DNA of 42,790 bases from contig JALWSS010000174.1 of the NCBI GenBank assembly GCA_026993525.1, forward strand, positions 1-42,790, in the 5' to 3' direction. How positions within the stretch are numbered: the first letter of the stretch is position 1; every line of letters starts with the position of its first letter. The position numbers and the translations under genes were made by a program. Below the pieces are notes generated by a model. It did no database searches and had not been told where the DNA came from. It was given only the letters and a program-made list of their open reading frames with translations. The stretch is from Saprospiraceae bacterium (GTDB taxonomy: Bacteria > Bacteroidota > Bacteroidia > Chitinophagales > Saprospiraceae). Shown piece after piece: positions 32,973 to 41,526 of this stretch.

Positions 32973-34028
32973 TTAGAGGTGTGGGCAAAGAATGGCCGGT
33001 TTAACGTCCGGTTTCTTGTAAATCTTGCCGATGTAATAAACGGCGATTTCAAAACCACCTTTGTAGTTGTTGGCTTCGTTCAGTGCCGACAGGGTCACAT
33101 CGTATGCCAGGGCGGCTTTCAGATCGCCGTAATCAATGCCGAGCAGTACCTGGCCGGCGTCGTTGCTGCGGTAGCCGAGGCCAAAGTTGAGCTTGATCCG
33201 CTTCTCCGGATTGATGTGGTAACCTGCCCAACCGTGTACCTGAAACTGACTGGCAGGGCTGATGTTGGTGTAATACACTTCCGGGGTGATGGACCACTTG
33301 TCATTCAACGGAGTGGTCAACTGACCATGGGCAGTCAGACGCATCGGCAAATCCGGGCGGGCAGCTTTGAAGTTGTAATTCGGCGTGGTGATGTGCCTGA
33401 CGGAAAAGCCGAAATTGTAGCTGGTGCCCTTGTTTTCTTTGGAAGTGAAGAGTACACCGCTGTTAATATCAGAGTAGTTTTTCTGAGGATCGTCGTTGGG
33501 GTTTCCACCGCCACCGGTTCCGGTAAGGAAAGGATCATTGGTGGCAGGATTTCCGGCACCCTGTTGCACCTGCTCCAGGTAATCTGCGAAGACGAGGTTT
33601 TCCGGGTTTTTCAGCTTGCGCTGTACCTGGCCCCACTGAACGCCAATGGTGATGATTTTCTGACTTTTCTTGTCCAGGGCCAGGTGCAGCGCACCGGACA
33701 ACTGGAAGGAGGAAGTTTGCAATTTGCCATCGCCGGCAACATCCTGAAACATCAGACCTCCCACACCCAGCCAGTGGCGTTTGCCCAGCATCACCACCGG
33801 CGCATCAATGAAGACGGTAGGAGTGCTGTACGCATTGGTCACCACACTGCGGGCCTGGTCGCGGTAAACGCCGCCAATCCGGTAGGTGCCCTCGTAGGCC
33901 CCGGAAAACGCCGGATTCATGTGCAGGGGATTCATGTAGAAAAGCGTGTTGTGAAGGTCCTGGCTTTTGAGGCTGGCCGCTGTGGCCATAAAAGCAAGTG
34001 AGAACAGCAGTGTCTTGGTCAATTTCAT
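32973..34028 (-). CDS. PorP/SprF family type IX secretion outer-membrane protein
   Basis: 351 aa from ATG 34028, giving a signal peptide (MKLTKTLLFSLAFMATAASLKSQ). The diagnostic N-terminus follows: FYMNPLHMNPAFSGAYEGTYRIGGVYRDQARSV. The rest is a beta barrel with GLMFQDVAGDGKL, SGALHLAL, and YRSNDAGQVLLGIDYG strands. PorP/SprF proteins anchor or translocate large adhesins bearing type B C-terminal domains (SprB-like) and usually sit with a PorE-like protein, as here; no large adhesin gene lies in the window. Functional partners must therefore be elsewhere. Confidence 0.94.
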   Translation of the reverse strand: MKLTKTLLFSLAFMATAASLKSQDLHNTLFYMNPLHMNPAFSGAYEGTYRIGGVYRDQARSVVTNAYSTPTVFIDAPVVMLGKRHWLGVGGLMFQDVAGDGKLQTSSFQLSGALHLALDKKSQKIITIGVQWGQVQRKLKNPENLVFADYLEQVQQGAGNPATNDPFLTGTGGGGNPNDDPQKNYSDINSGVLFTSKENKGTSYNFGFSVRHITTPNYNFKAARPDLPMRLTAHGQLTTPLNDKWSITPEVYYTNISPASQFQVHGWAGYHINPEKRIKLNFGLGYRSNDAGQVLLGIDYGDLKAALAYDVTLSALNEANNYKGGFEIAVYYIGKIYKKPDVKPAILCPHL

Positions 34029-34272
34029 ATTGCTTTCTGGTTGTGATGTCGTCCGGGAGTGGGAGCCCACCTGAGTTCTTTCCAATTGATAATTTATAGA
34101 AAGCCCGAAGATATGAGTTTTAGTTTAAGTGGTAACGTCGCAAAATGGCTTTGAGCTGCTTTTGCAAGGTAGCCGCCACAGAGCACTCCTGCTCTTGCAT
34201 TGCGACGAAAAAATAAGCGCCTGCCCACAGCTACCCGCTCCTGATACGCAATCCCTATGACTGATGTTTCCA
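34029..34272. other. Intergenic gap upstream of porP/sprF
   Basis: 244 bases. Contains a small GAGCA-CTCC-TGCTC hairpin (34183-34196) but no T-run. No convincing TAnnTTTG box was identified. Confidence 0.35.
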
Positions 34273-35259
34273 TCACACGGGTTGGTTCATGGCCTGGTTT
34301 ACCGCATGGGCAATCAAAGCGGCGTTTTGTAATTCCATGCACCTGAAGTGCCCCTTTGGGCATTTGCTGTGGCCTATTTTGGAACAGGGCCGGCAGCGCA
34401 AGCCCTCTACTTCAAAAATTGTGCTTCGGTTTTCGTTTTTTCCAAAATAGGGAAACATTCCGAAGGCCGGCACCGTGTTGCCCCACACAGAAACGGTGTC
34501 CTTCTTCAGCGCGGCCGCCAGGTGCATCATGCCCGTATCCGGTGTCAGAACCACTTTCGCACCTTGAATTACCATTGCCGATTGGGTCAGGCTCAACTGC
34601 CCGCAGAGGTTTTTCACTCGCCCTTCGGGCAATGCCGAAGCCAATGCCTCACCCTCTTCTTTTTCCGAAGGGCCACCGATCAGCAAAACCTCACCGGCGA
34701 TCATTTTCACCACTTCCCGCATTTTACCGAAGGGCAAGCGCTTTGTTTGGTGCGCAGCACCGATGGCAAACACCGCGTAGTGCTCCGGCAGGCTCGTTGG
34801 CAGTACCGGCATTTCCTTCGGCAAATAAAAATCCAGCCCGAGGCCATCATCCACCACACCCAACGGGGCGGCAGCCGCCAGGTAGCGCTGCACGATGCTG
34901 ATGCGGGGCAACAGGTCCCATTTGAAATTCACCAGCAGCCATTTCCTGAAATTGAGTTTTTTCAGCCGGTAGCTTCGCTTGCGCAATGCCAGGGTCACCC
35001 GGTAGCTGCGCAGGTTCTTGTGGAGGTCCACCACGGCATCGTATCCTTCGCTGTGCAAGGTGGACAAAATGCGGGCATCCAGCTTCCCGGTGGCATGCAC
35101 CTTTTGCACGTGCGGGTTGTGCCTCACCAGCTCAGCAAAAGCCGGTTTGGTCAGGAAATGCACCTCTGCCCCCAACTGCCGGTGCAGGCAGCGCAACACC
35201 GGCGTGGTCAGTAGTATGTCGCCGATGGATGAAAAACGGATGACGAGGATTTTTTTCAT
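34273..35259 (-). CDS. Glycosyltransferase family 9 (heptosyltransferase-like)
   Basis: 328 aa. The N-terminus KILVIRFSSIGDILLTTPVLRCLHRQLGAEVHFLTK is the GT9/ADP-heptose LPS heptosyltransferase motif with the acceptor-site aspartate; the donor-site VVLTPDTGMMHLAAALKKDTVSVWG block lies near 240. A Cys cluster (CRPCSKIGHSKCPKGHFRC) close to the C-terminus is typical of the Bacteroidota branch. It transfers a sugar from a nucleotide donor to LPS core or another glycan, on the inner face of the inner membrane. It starts 11 bases downstream of the DUF5723-like gene, so the two are probably co-transcribed. Confidence 0.93.
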   Translation of the reverse strand: MKKILVIRFSSIGDILLTTPVLRCLHRQLGAEVHFLTKPAFAELVRHNPHVQKVHATGKLDARILSTLHSEGYDAVVDLHKNLRSYRVTLALRKRSYRLKKLNFRKWLLVNFKWDLLPRISIVQRYLAAAAPLGVVDDGLGLDFYLPKEMPVLPTSLPEHYAVFAIGAAHQTKRLPFGKMREVVKMIAGEVLLIGGPSEKEEGEALASALPEGRVKNLCGQLSLTQSAMVIQGAKVVLTPDTGMMHLAAALKKDTVSVWGNTVPAFGMFPYFGKNENRSTIFEVEGLRCRPCSKIGHSKCPKGHFRCMELQNAALIAHAVNQAMNQPV

Positions 35260-35270
35260 GGAGCAAGTCG

Positions 35271-36638
35271 CTACTCTTCCGCCTCGCCACCGAACATGAT
35301 GCGGCCGCCAAGGCGGGCCCCGAAGTCCTTGCTGTCGCCGGCGTTCAGTGCAGCGAAGATGTTGTCGGTAACGGCGAAGAGTTGCACGGGCCCGAATTTC
35401 AATGCCACATTGATACCGAGATTGTCGAAGCGGTCATTGCCGAGGGCCCAGGATGCGCCGGCCGTGAGGAAAGGCAACAGTTCGGCGGTGCCACCGATGG
35501 CCACCCTGGTGTCCGTTTCGTTGCGGAATTTTTCGGAAAAGAAAAGCGCTCCCACGCTCAACTTTTCGGTCAGGTGGTACATGGCGCTGAGGTACACCCT
35601 TGCGGGCAGTTTGGTTTCAAAGCTGTTGTGTGTTTCGGTCACTTCGTAAAGGTTCTTCAGGGTGTCCAGTGCCGCATCGAAGCCGGGCACATCCTCGCCG
35701 GTGAGCGCATCGCTGAAGTCCAGGCCGTTGTAGGTCACGGTTTGGGTGGCAGCGTAGTTGGTCACGTCCTTGTCCCAGGTGATCTTACCGATGTCGAGGA
35801 TGCTGGCTGCCAGTTCGAGCTGCTCCAGTTCCAGGCGGGCCCCGAAGTCGAAAGCCACACCACTGTTGGATGAAAAGAACTTGTCGAAGGTCAGCTCTCC
35901 AAAGTTGAAATCTGCCTGCAGGTCGGTGAAGCCGTTGTAATTGACGGCGCCGGCACTGTTGAGGATGTAATCACCGGCCAGGGTGATCTGGTACACATCC
36001 GTATCGGTGTAAAACGAAGCGCTGTGGTGGTTTTCATCCGTCACGGCGCTGTTGATGCCACTGAGGAATTTCAACCTGCCGCCAAGGGTCAACGGGCCAA
36101 ACTCACCTGCTGCACCTGCCGCCAGTTCGTGGTAGCCGAAGAATTGCAGTTCATTGCCCAGTTCAACGGTCTGGCCGATAAATTGCGCATTGCCCTGCCA
36201 GACGATCTGCGGCAGTTCTTTCGGGTATTTAAAATACGCCTGGTAGCGCACTGCGTGCGCAATGCTGAGGTGCAGCTTGCCCAGTTTCAACGCCACGGCT
36301 ACGGTGTTCAGTTCCAGGTCGTCGCGGATGTTGTTCTGCGGGTTCAGCTTGTCCACAAACTTGTCCACATCGATGACGGTCTGCCCATTTTCAGTGCTCA
36401 CGATCTGGTTGTATGTGGGGCCGTCAAAAGAGAGGTTGTTGCGCAGCCCCAGTACACTGACGGAAAGCGTCTGCGGCTGAACGATGGCCGGATTGGTCAG
36501 CCCTGATTGCCACACATCGCGCATGAAGTGCAGCCCGAGCTCGTGCTGCCCAAACGTTGGCGCAGCCGAAAGAAAAAACAGGAAAAAAATTGCGGGCGCA
36601 TTGCGCAGCGAAGAAAATCTTGTAAACGTGATGCTCAT
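35271..36638 (-). CDS. DUF5723-like outer-membrane beta-barrel protein
   Basis: 455 aa from ATG 36638 (MSITFTRFSSLRN), which yields a signal peptide cleaved near TFGQ. The mature N-terminus (LGLHFMRDVWQSGLTNPAIVQPQTLSVSVLGLRNNLSF) resembles DUF5723/PorV-like barrels that carry a Leu-rich NPA motif. Many strands follow (LTLGGRLKFLSGINSA, SVGALFFSEKF, LTAGASWALGNDRFDNLGINVALKFG). Role unknown; PorV relatives shuttle type IX substrates. A lipoprotein gene lies upstream, the glycosyltransferase 11 bases downstream. Confidence 0.75.
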   Translation of the reverse strand: MSITFTRFSSLRNAPAIFFLFFLSAAPTFGQHELGLHFMRDVWQSGLTNPAIVQPQTLSVSVLGLRNNLSFDGPTYNQIVSTENGQTVIDVDKFVDKLNPQNNIRDDLELNTVAVALKLGKLHLSIAHAVRYQAYFKYPKELPQIVWQGNAQFIGQTVELGNELQFFGYHELAAGAAGEFGPLTLGGRLKFLSGINSAVTDENHHSASFYTDTDVYQITLAGDYILNSAGAVNYNGFTDLQADFNFGELTFDKFFSSNSGVAFDFGARLELEQLELAASILDIGKITWDKDVTNYAATQTVTYNGLDFSDALTGEDVPGFDAALDTLKNLYEVTETHNSFETKLPARVYLSAMYHLTEKLSVGALFFSEKFRNETDTRVAIGGTAELLPFLTAGASWALGNDRFDNLGINVALKFGPVQLFAVTDNIFAALNAGDSKDFGARLGGRIMFGGEAEE

Positions 36639-36682
36639 TGGAGATTGTTTATCCGCCTTTGGCGGGTTTAGGCCTTGTGGGC

Positions 36683-36747
36683 GTTTAGGCACCTGCGGTG
36701 CGTTTAGTCCACCTGGCGGCGGAGTTTAGGCACCTGCGGTGCGTTTA
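36683..36747. repeat. Direct repeats with GCACC-TGC-GGTGC hairpin
   Basis: A 24-base sequence is duplicated at 36683-36706 and 36724-36747, each containing the same small hairpin. It lies in the 286-base gap between lipoprotein and DUF5723-like genes. Confidence 0.75.
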
Positions 36748-36837
36748 ATCACTCCTGGCAAATTGCAGGTTTATTTGATGCTCCGTTCGTCCTGTTGTCA
36801 GTTCCTCCCCCGATGCCGATTATTATCGACACGGGGC

Positions 36838-36929
36838 TCAGTTCCTCAATTCCTCGGTTCCTCGGTTCCTCAATTCCTCAGTTCCTCGGTTCCTCAGTTC
36901 CTCAATTCCTCAATTCCTCATTCCTCATT
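36838..36929. repeat. Degenerate TTCCTCAA octamer tract overlapping a stop codon
   Basis: About eleven GTTCCTCA/ATTCCTCA/GGTTCCTC units. On the lipoprotein strand it reads TTGAGGAA, and the first unit (GGAATGA) supplies the gene's stop codon. Same unit and orientation as the tract at 71-134. Confidence 0.85.
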
Positions 36930-38463
36930 CCACCTTCAGCTTCATTCCCATTCGGATTTCGGCGCCCTGGCCGGCGATGGCTTTTACGGTTTGTGTGCCC
37001 TGGCCGGTGGTTGAGAAGGAGCCCGAGAGGGCAACTTTAGTGGCTGTTCGGATCTTGTCAAAGCGCGGCTGGTCAAAAGTGATGTAATGGGTGGCAGTGG
37101 TCTGGGCTGTGGCTATGCCGTCGGCATCAACGGGGGCGGCTTCCACCACGGGTTTTGGCCCTTCGTCAAACAGGGAATCCAGTACCTGCCCCTGCGCATC
37201 GAGAAACCACGCCTGGGCAACGATTTCGAGGGGCATGCCGTTGTCGGCCACCATTTTGAATTCGGCTTCGCTCACCTCGTCGTAGCCGCTGAAGTCCACC
37301 GTGAAAGTGTCTCGCATGGTAAATTGCGAAGCGTGTCCCCGCAGCGGCAGGTCCACTTCCACTTGTATGTTGTAAAAGCTGCTGTCGGTAATAAAGCCCC
37401 GCTCTGTGCTTATGTTATCGGGGTTCATCAGGGCGTCCACGTCGTACTCCAGGGCCACGGGCTTTGAGCCCAGCACGTCTTCGATGTTGGAGTTGTTTTC
37501 GTCAAAGGCAAAGGTCATTTCCTTGACCTGGCCCACCTCGTTCAGGGAGGGGTAAACGAAGTCTATCCCCGTATCCGTGATAAAAGTACTCTCCAGTGGC
37601 AGGCGCTGGTCATCGGCGGTGATGATGTCGAACACCTTGATGTCCGAGCGGGTGGGCACACCAAAGGAATTCTGCACGTGGATGAAAATGTCGGGGTTTT
37701 CGAAGAAGACCTCGCCCTGTATCCAGTTTTCGAAGAAATCAATGAAGATGGTATCGGCCCGGCCGTTGTGGGTGAAATTGCCCAGCACTCCCTCGATGTA
37801 GGAGAAGTACACATCCTCACTGATGAGGAAAACCTGTGGCAGCTCGATTCTGTCGCCCGCATCGGTGTAGGCCTCATACCGGATGAGAACGGTGTCGTTT
37901 TGCGGGAGCAGCTCGTAACCGCTCATGTCCAGAAAACTTTGGGAGGCGTAAAAACCCTGAACGGGCGGAGGGGAACTGAAAGACTCTTCAAGGGTGGCTA
38001 TCTGGCCGTCCTTTTGGGCGTGGAGGATGGACAACTTGAAATCAATGGTGCCCACATAATCAGACTTGACACCAAAACGAACAATGCCCCTTTTGTAGAT
38101 GGCCTTGTCAACTTTCAATTGCTGAGGCGAGGAAAAAGGCAAGGCATAGAGCGTGTCCGTGAGCGGAATGGCCGGTGGGATGCTGTCGCTGGCAGCTTGC
38201 AGAAAATCATTGGAGGTCTGGGTCAGCACATCGCCTTTGTAGCGCAAGTGGATAACGCCCTCGTTGTCAATTTCAATAAAAGTGTTTTCGTCGAAACCTT
38301 CAATGAGGTCTTCGATGGTGGTGCTGGCCGAAAAGAGCGGAACGGCAAACTCGGCGCCTTTACTCCTGATTTCGGCATTGGCCAGGTTTTCAACCTTTTG
38401 ACAGGCCGCAAAAAGAAGGATGGAGAGGATTGCGATACACCCTGTGTGTTTCCGAAGGTTCAT
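36925..38463 (-). CDS. Large beta-rich lipoprotein of unknown function
   Basis: 512 aa. Lipobox LLFAAC (lipidated Cys at 21) after MNLRKHTGCIAILSI. The mature protein is beta-rich with no catalytic motif; repeating features are hydrophobic strands followed by acidic turns, e.g. VDFSGYDEVSEAEFKMVADNGMP. It is probably attached to the outer membrane. Similar length lipoproteins sit beside DUF5723-type barrels in Saprospiraceae-like genomes (recollection, not checked), and here too the barrel gene follows. The stop codon falls in the octamer tract. Confidence 0.75.
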   Translation of the reverse strand: MNLRKHTGCIAILSILLFAACQKVENLANAEIRSKGAEFAVPLFSASTTIEDLIEGFDENTFIEIDNEGVIHLRYKGDVLTQTSNDFLQAASDSIPPAIPLTDTLYALPFSSPQQLKVDKAIYKRGIVRFGVKSDYVGTIDFKLSILHAQKDGQIATLEESFSSPPPVQGFYASQSFLDMSGYELLPQNDTVLIRYEAYTDAGDRIELPQVFLISEDVYFSYIEGVLGNFTHNGRADTIFIDFFENWIQGEVFFENPDIFIHVQNSFGVPTRSDIKVFDIITADDQRLPLESTFITDTGIDFVYPSLNEVGQVKEMTFAFDENNSNIEDVLGSKPVALEYDVDALMNPDNISTERGFITDSSFYNIQVEVDLPLRGHASQFTMRDTFTVDFSGYDEVSEAEFKMVADNGMPLEIVAQAWFLDAQGQVLDSLFDEGPKPVVEAAPVDADGIATAQTTATHYITFDQPRFDKIRTATKVALSGSFSTTGQGTQTVKAIAGQGAEIRMGMKLKVE

Positions 38464-38595
38464 ACAGATTTTTTTAACGGATTAGCAAAAGTAATGCTGC
38501 AAGTGCATTGCCGGAGGCAAAAACCCTCAGGAGCAATGCCTGTGACAAACTTGAGCAATTGATGGGTGTGTCCGTCAGTGATGGGTGGGCCGGTG

Positions 38596-40011
38596 CTACT
38601 TCAACGTAAATGATTGCCCGAGGGTTGGGATGCTGATGTTCCCAAACCCTTTTTCTTCCAAAAAATTGCGAAAAGCCTGCTGGCTGTCAATTTCACCGTG
38701 TACCAGGAAGACCTCCCGGGTACTCTTCCGCTGGTTGGCGATAAAGTCGGCCATTTCGTTGCGGTCGCCGTGGGCAGAGAAGGAGTCCATGACCTCCACG
38801 TCGCAATTGACCGGTTTTTTCTCACCAAACAGCGACAATTCCCGGACTCCGTCACGCAATTTGCCACCGGGCGTTTGCGGGGCACAATAGCCCACGATCA
38901 GCACCGTATTCTCTGCCCTTGAGATGTTGTTGTACAGGTGGTGCTTCACCCTGCCGGCATTGGCCATGCCCGAAGAACTGATGATGATGCAGGGCTCTTT
39001 GCGGCTGTTCAGCCGCTTTGATTCTTCCACCTCTTTGATGTAAGTCAGGCGGTTGAAGCCAAATGGATTCGGGTCTTTCAGGATGTAAGAGCTGAGTTCC
39101 CGGTCGTAACATTCCGGATGTGCGCCAAAGATCACCGTGGCATTTACAGAGAGTGGGCTGTCCACGTAAACCGGGATGTTGGGCAGGCGGCCCGCATTTT
39201 CCAGTTGGTCCAGGATGTAAACGATTTCCTGTGTCCGGCCCACGCTGAAGGCCGGAATGATGAGTTTGCCTTTTTTCTCCAGGCAGGTGTGCCTGATGAT
39301 GCGAAGGAAGTGCTCCACCTCGGCGGGGCCTTCCTCGTGCTCCCTGTCGCCGTAGGTGGATTCACAGATCAGGTAATCCACCGGGTCCATGCGCACGGGG
39401 TCCCGCAGGATGGGCCGGTTGGGCCGGCCGATGTCGCCGGTGAAACCCACCTTCACCAGGGAGCCGTCCTCCCGTTCGATGTGAAGGGTCACATTGGCAC
39501 TGCCCAGGATGTGGCCGGCATCCCTGAACTCCACCTGCACTTTCGGGTGGATGTGAAACCTGCGGCCATAGCCGTGACCCTCAAAGAGGTTCATGGTGGC
39601 TTTTACGTGCTGCCGGGTATAGAGGGGCTTTTTTTTCTTGCTTTTCTTCCCTTCGGAAAAACGGTGGCGCCTTTTGTTGTGAAATTCGGCATCCCGTTCC
39701 TGAATGAAGGCGCTGTCGAGCAGCATGATGGCACAGAGGCTGCGCGTGGCATGGGTCGAATGGATCTTGCCGTTGAAACCGTCCTTGACCAGTTTGGGCA
39801 GGCGCCCGCTGTGATCAATGTGCGCATGAGACAACACCACAACGTCAATTTCCTCCGGGTCGAATTTCCATTCTTCGTTGAAACCCGCCATGAAATCGTC
39901 GTTGCCCTGGTAAAGCCCGCAGTCCAGCAAAATGGTAAAACCGTCATCGAGGGTCAGCAGGTGCGCCGAACCCGTCACTTCTCTGGCAGCGCCACATATT
40001 TTCAGCTTCAT
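38596..40011 (-). CDS. Beta-CASP metallo-beta-lactamase nuclease (MBL fold, RNA-specificity domain)
   Basis: 471 aa. MBL motif 2 HAHIDHSG (about 60-67), motif 3 DAGHILGSA, then STYGDREH (motif 4 Asp), beta-CASP domain with PAFSVGRTQEI and ISSSGMANAGRVKHHL, and the C-terminal RMMBL segment VMDSFSAHGDRNEMADFI..VFLVHGE. This layout is that of YSH1/CPSF73-like bacterial nucleases that act on RNA ends or internal sites; substrate unknown. Cytosolic, no signal peptide. ATG start at 40011, monocistronic as far as can be seen. Confidence 0.95.
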   Translation of the reverse strand: MKLKICGAAREVTGSAHLLTLDDGFTILLDCGLYQGNDDFMAGFNEEWKFDPEEIDVVVLSHAHIDHSGRLPKLVKDGFNGKIHSTHATRSLCAIMLLDSAFIQERDAEFHNKRRHRFSEGKKSKKKKPLYTRQHVKATMNLFEGHGYGRRFHIHPKVQVEFRDAGHILGSANVTLHIEREDGSLVKVGFTGDIGRPNRPILRDPVRMDPVDYLICESTYGDREHEEGPAEVEHFLRIIRHTCLEKKGKLIIPAFSVGRTQEIVYILDQLENAGRLPNIPVYVDSPLSVNATVIFGAHPECYDRELSSYILKDPNPFGFNRLTYIKEVEESKRLNSRKEPCIIISSSGMANAGRVKHHLYNNISRAENTVLIVGYCAPQTPGGKLRDGVRELSLFGEKKPVNCDVEVMDSFSAHGDRNEMADFIANQRKSTREVFLVHGEIDSQQAFRNFLEEKGFGNISIPTLGQSFTLK

Positions 40012-40121
40012 AAAATTGGTGATTCGCTGGTGTTCACTTTGTTCTCAAACGCCCAAAGCTAAGGGGGTTAGGGGGGTTTTTGAGGTTTTTAGAAGGTTTT
40101 TATAAGGTTTTTGGGCCCCCA

Positions 40122-40150
40122 TCAGGCGCTGACTTTCGGTCAGCTCCTGA
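40122..40150 (-). repeat. 29-nt hairpin element, copy 4
   Basis: TCAGGCGCTGAC, loop TTTCG, GTCAGCTCCTGA. On the opposite strand the arms are identical to copies 1-3; only the loop differs. Followed by ATTCTTCTTGCGGTTTTTAG. Confidence 0.8.
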
Positions 40151-40210
40151 ATTCTTCTTGCGGTTTTTAGAAGGTTTTTAGAGGGTTTTTATAAGGTTTT
40201 TGGGCCCCCA

Positions 40211-40239
40211 TCAGGCGCTGACTTTCGGTCAGCTCCTGA
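40211..40239 (-). repeat. 29-nt hairpin element, copy 5
   Basis: Identical to copy 4, preceded by the same TTTGGGCCCCCA segment. Confidence 0.8.
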
Positions 40240-40297
40240 ATTGTTTTTGCGGTTTTTGCGGTTTTTGTCCCGAGGCAAGCTAGGGATTGGGACCCCA

Positions 40298-40326
40298 TCA
40301 GGCGCTGACTTTCGGTCAGCTCCTGA
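40298..40326 (-). repeat. 29-nt hairpin element, copy 6
   Basis: Identical to copies 4 and 5, preceded by a CCCGAGGCAAGCTAGGG inverted repeat with one changed base. Confidence 0.8.
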
Positions 40327-40626
40327 ATTCTTCTTGCGCCTTTTGAGGTTTTTGTCCCGAGGCAAGCTCGGGATTGAGTTTTTTTTGCTGTTCATCAGTT
40401 TTCCGTCCCGGGATCGGGATTGGAAATGCCCCTTTATCAGGGGGCTCACCTAATCATGTATTCTGTGGGCGGTGTTGAGTGCATTCTGAATTGTTGCTCC
40501 TTCGGCCAAACCCCTGGCAATGTTGAGAGGGTCCGGTAGCCGGAGTTGTTGGGGCAAGGTGGGTGACATTTCTCAAAATCCAGCCATGACAACCACTTCT
40601 CCCCCTCTCTGCTGAGCAGGGCTTGT

Positions 40627-40634
40627 TACCTTTG
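40627..40634 (+). promoter_or_regulatory. Bacteroidota -7 promoter box (TACCTTTG)
   Basis: Exact TAnnTTTG match 18 bases before the ATG of the 54-residue gene, so the leader would be only about 10-12 bases. No TTG at -33 spacing. Confidence 0.5.
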
Positions 40635-40651
40635 CAAAAAAGTAACTCGAT

Positions 40652-40816
40652 ATGACCAAACTGCTGATCTGGGGGCTGGTGCTTTATTTCGTGTACCGTT
40701 GGGTGCAGAAAAATATAGCCCTGGCTGAAAGGAATACCCGCCATGACTATTTTGACCAACAGAATAATGACCCGATTGACGAAGGGGAATACATTGATTA
40801 CGAAGAAATAAAATGA
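40652..40816 (+). CDS. 54-residue membrane protein (DUF4834-like)
   Basis: ATG at 40652, TGA at 40814-40816. The product starts MTKLLIWGLVLYFVYRWVQK (one membrane segment, 4-18), continues with a polar linker NIALAERNTRHDYFDQQ and ends in a strongly acidic DEGEYIDYEEIK tail. Small single-pass proteins with a Tyr/Glu tail of this type occur in Bacteroidota (DUF4834 is the nearest family by memory). Its stop overlaps the next gene's start as ATGA, so it heads a translationally coupled operon. Confidence 0.8.
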   Translation: MTKLLIWGLVLYFVYRWVQKNIALAERNTRHDYFDQQNNDPIDEGEYIDYEEIK

Positions 40817-41526
40817 ACCCCGATTTGAGCACAGTTGGCAACATTGGCGATTGGGTCGTTTTCAAGTGCAACCAGTTCATCGTCTTCAACAAGCCTCCGG
40901 GCATCCCCGTGCAGACAGATAAAACGGGCGACCCGGCATTGATACAACTGGGAAGCGCCTGGTGCAAACGCACGCTTTTCCCCGTCCATCGCATTGACCG
41001 GCCGGCCAGCGGGTTGGTCGTTTTTGGCAGAAAGGACAGCGCCACCGCCCACCTGAGCGGACAGTTTAAAAACCGGAAAGCCGGCAAAACCTACCTCGCC
41101 GCGGTGGGTGAGATGCCGCCCGAGAAGTCGGGTACCCTTCGGCATTTTCTGAGAAAAAGCAGCAAGGCCAACAAAGCCCTCATCGTTGACGAAGAAAAGG
41201 GAAAGGAGGCCGTATTGGAATACCAGGTGCTGGGCAGCATCGAAAACTACCACCTCCTGGAAATAATTCCCCGAACGGGCCGCTACCACCAGATACGCGC
41301 CCAACTGGCGGCCATCGGCTGCCCCATCAAAGGCGATGTGAAATACGGCTTTCGCCGCTCCAACAAAGACCGCAGCATCCACCTCCACGCCTGGAAACTG
41401 ACCATAAGGCACCCGGTGTCCGGAGAATTGTTAACGCTGGAAGCACCCCTGCCCGATGACCCCGTGTGGCGGGCTTTTGCTGAAAACGGTACACTGCCAT
41501 CGCTGACCCAAGTCAATGAGCAATGA
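40813..41526 (+). CDS. RluA family pseudouridine synthase
   Basis: 237 aa. FIVFNKPPGIPVQTD is followed by the catalytic motif HRIDRPASGLVVFGR with the nucleophilic aspartate, then FKNRKAGKTYLA, the ENYHLLEIIPRTGRYHQIRAQLAAIGCPIKGDVKYG signature, and the closing LHAWKLTIRHPVSGE. There is no S4 domain. It isomerises uridine to pseudouridine in rRNA or tRNA; the target base cannot be deduced. Overlaps its upstream neighbour by four bases (ATGA) and the downstream gene likewise. Confidence 0.96.
   Translation: MNPDLSTVGNIGDWVVFKCNQFIVFNKPPGIPVQTDKTGDPALIQLGSAWCKRTLFPVHRIDRPASGLVVFGRKDSATAHLSGQFKNRKAGKTYLAAVGEMPPEKSGTLRHFLRKSSKANKALIVDEEKGKEAVLEYQVLGSIENYHLLEIIPRTGRYHQIRAQLAAIGCPIKGDVKYGFRRSNKDRSIHLHAWKLTIRHPVSGELLTLEAPLPDDPVWRAFAENGTLPSLTQVNEQ

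Larger units (their letters stand above)
40012..40651. repeat. Repeat-rich gap with three hairpin copies
   Basis: Between the MBL nuclease and the RluA operon: GGTTTTTAGAAGGTTTTT-type units, three copies of the 29-nt hairpin (40122-40150, 40211-40239, 40298-40326) and CCCGAGGCAAGCT-type inverted repeats (about 40268 and 40355). From 40454 to 40626 the sequence is unrepeated, and no RNA or gene was recognised. Confidence 0.8.

Noticed and set aside
40454-40626. Possible small RNA gene before the RluA operon
   Set aside because: Some local pairing is possible but no recognised tRNA, 6S, SRP or riboswitch pattern.
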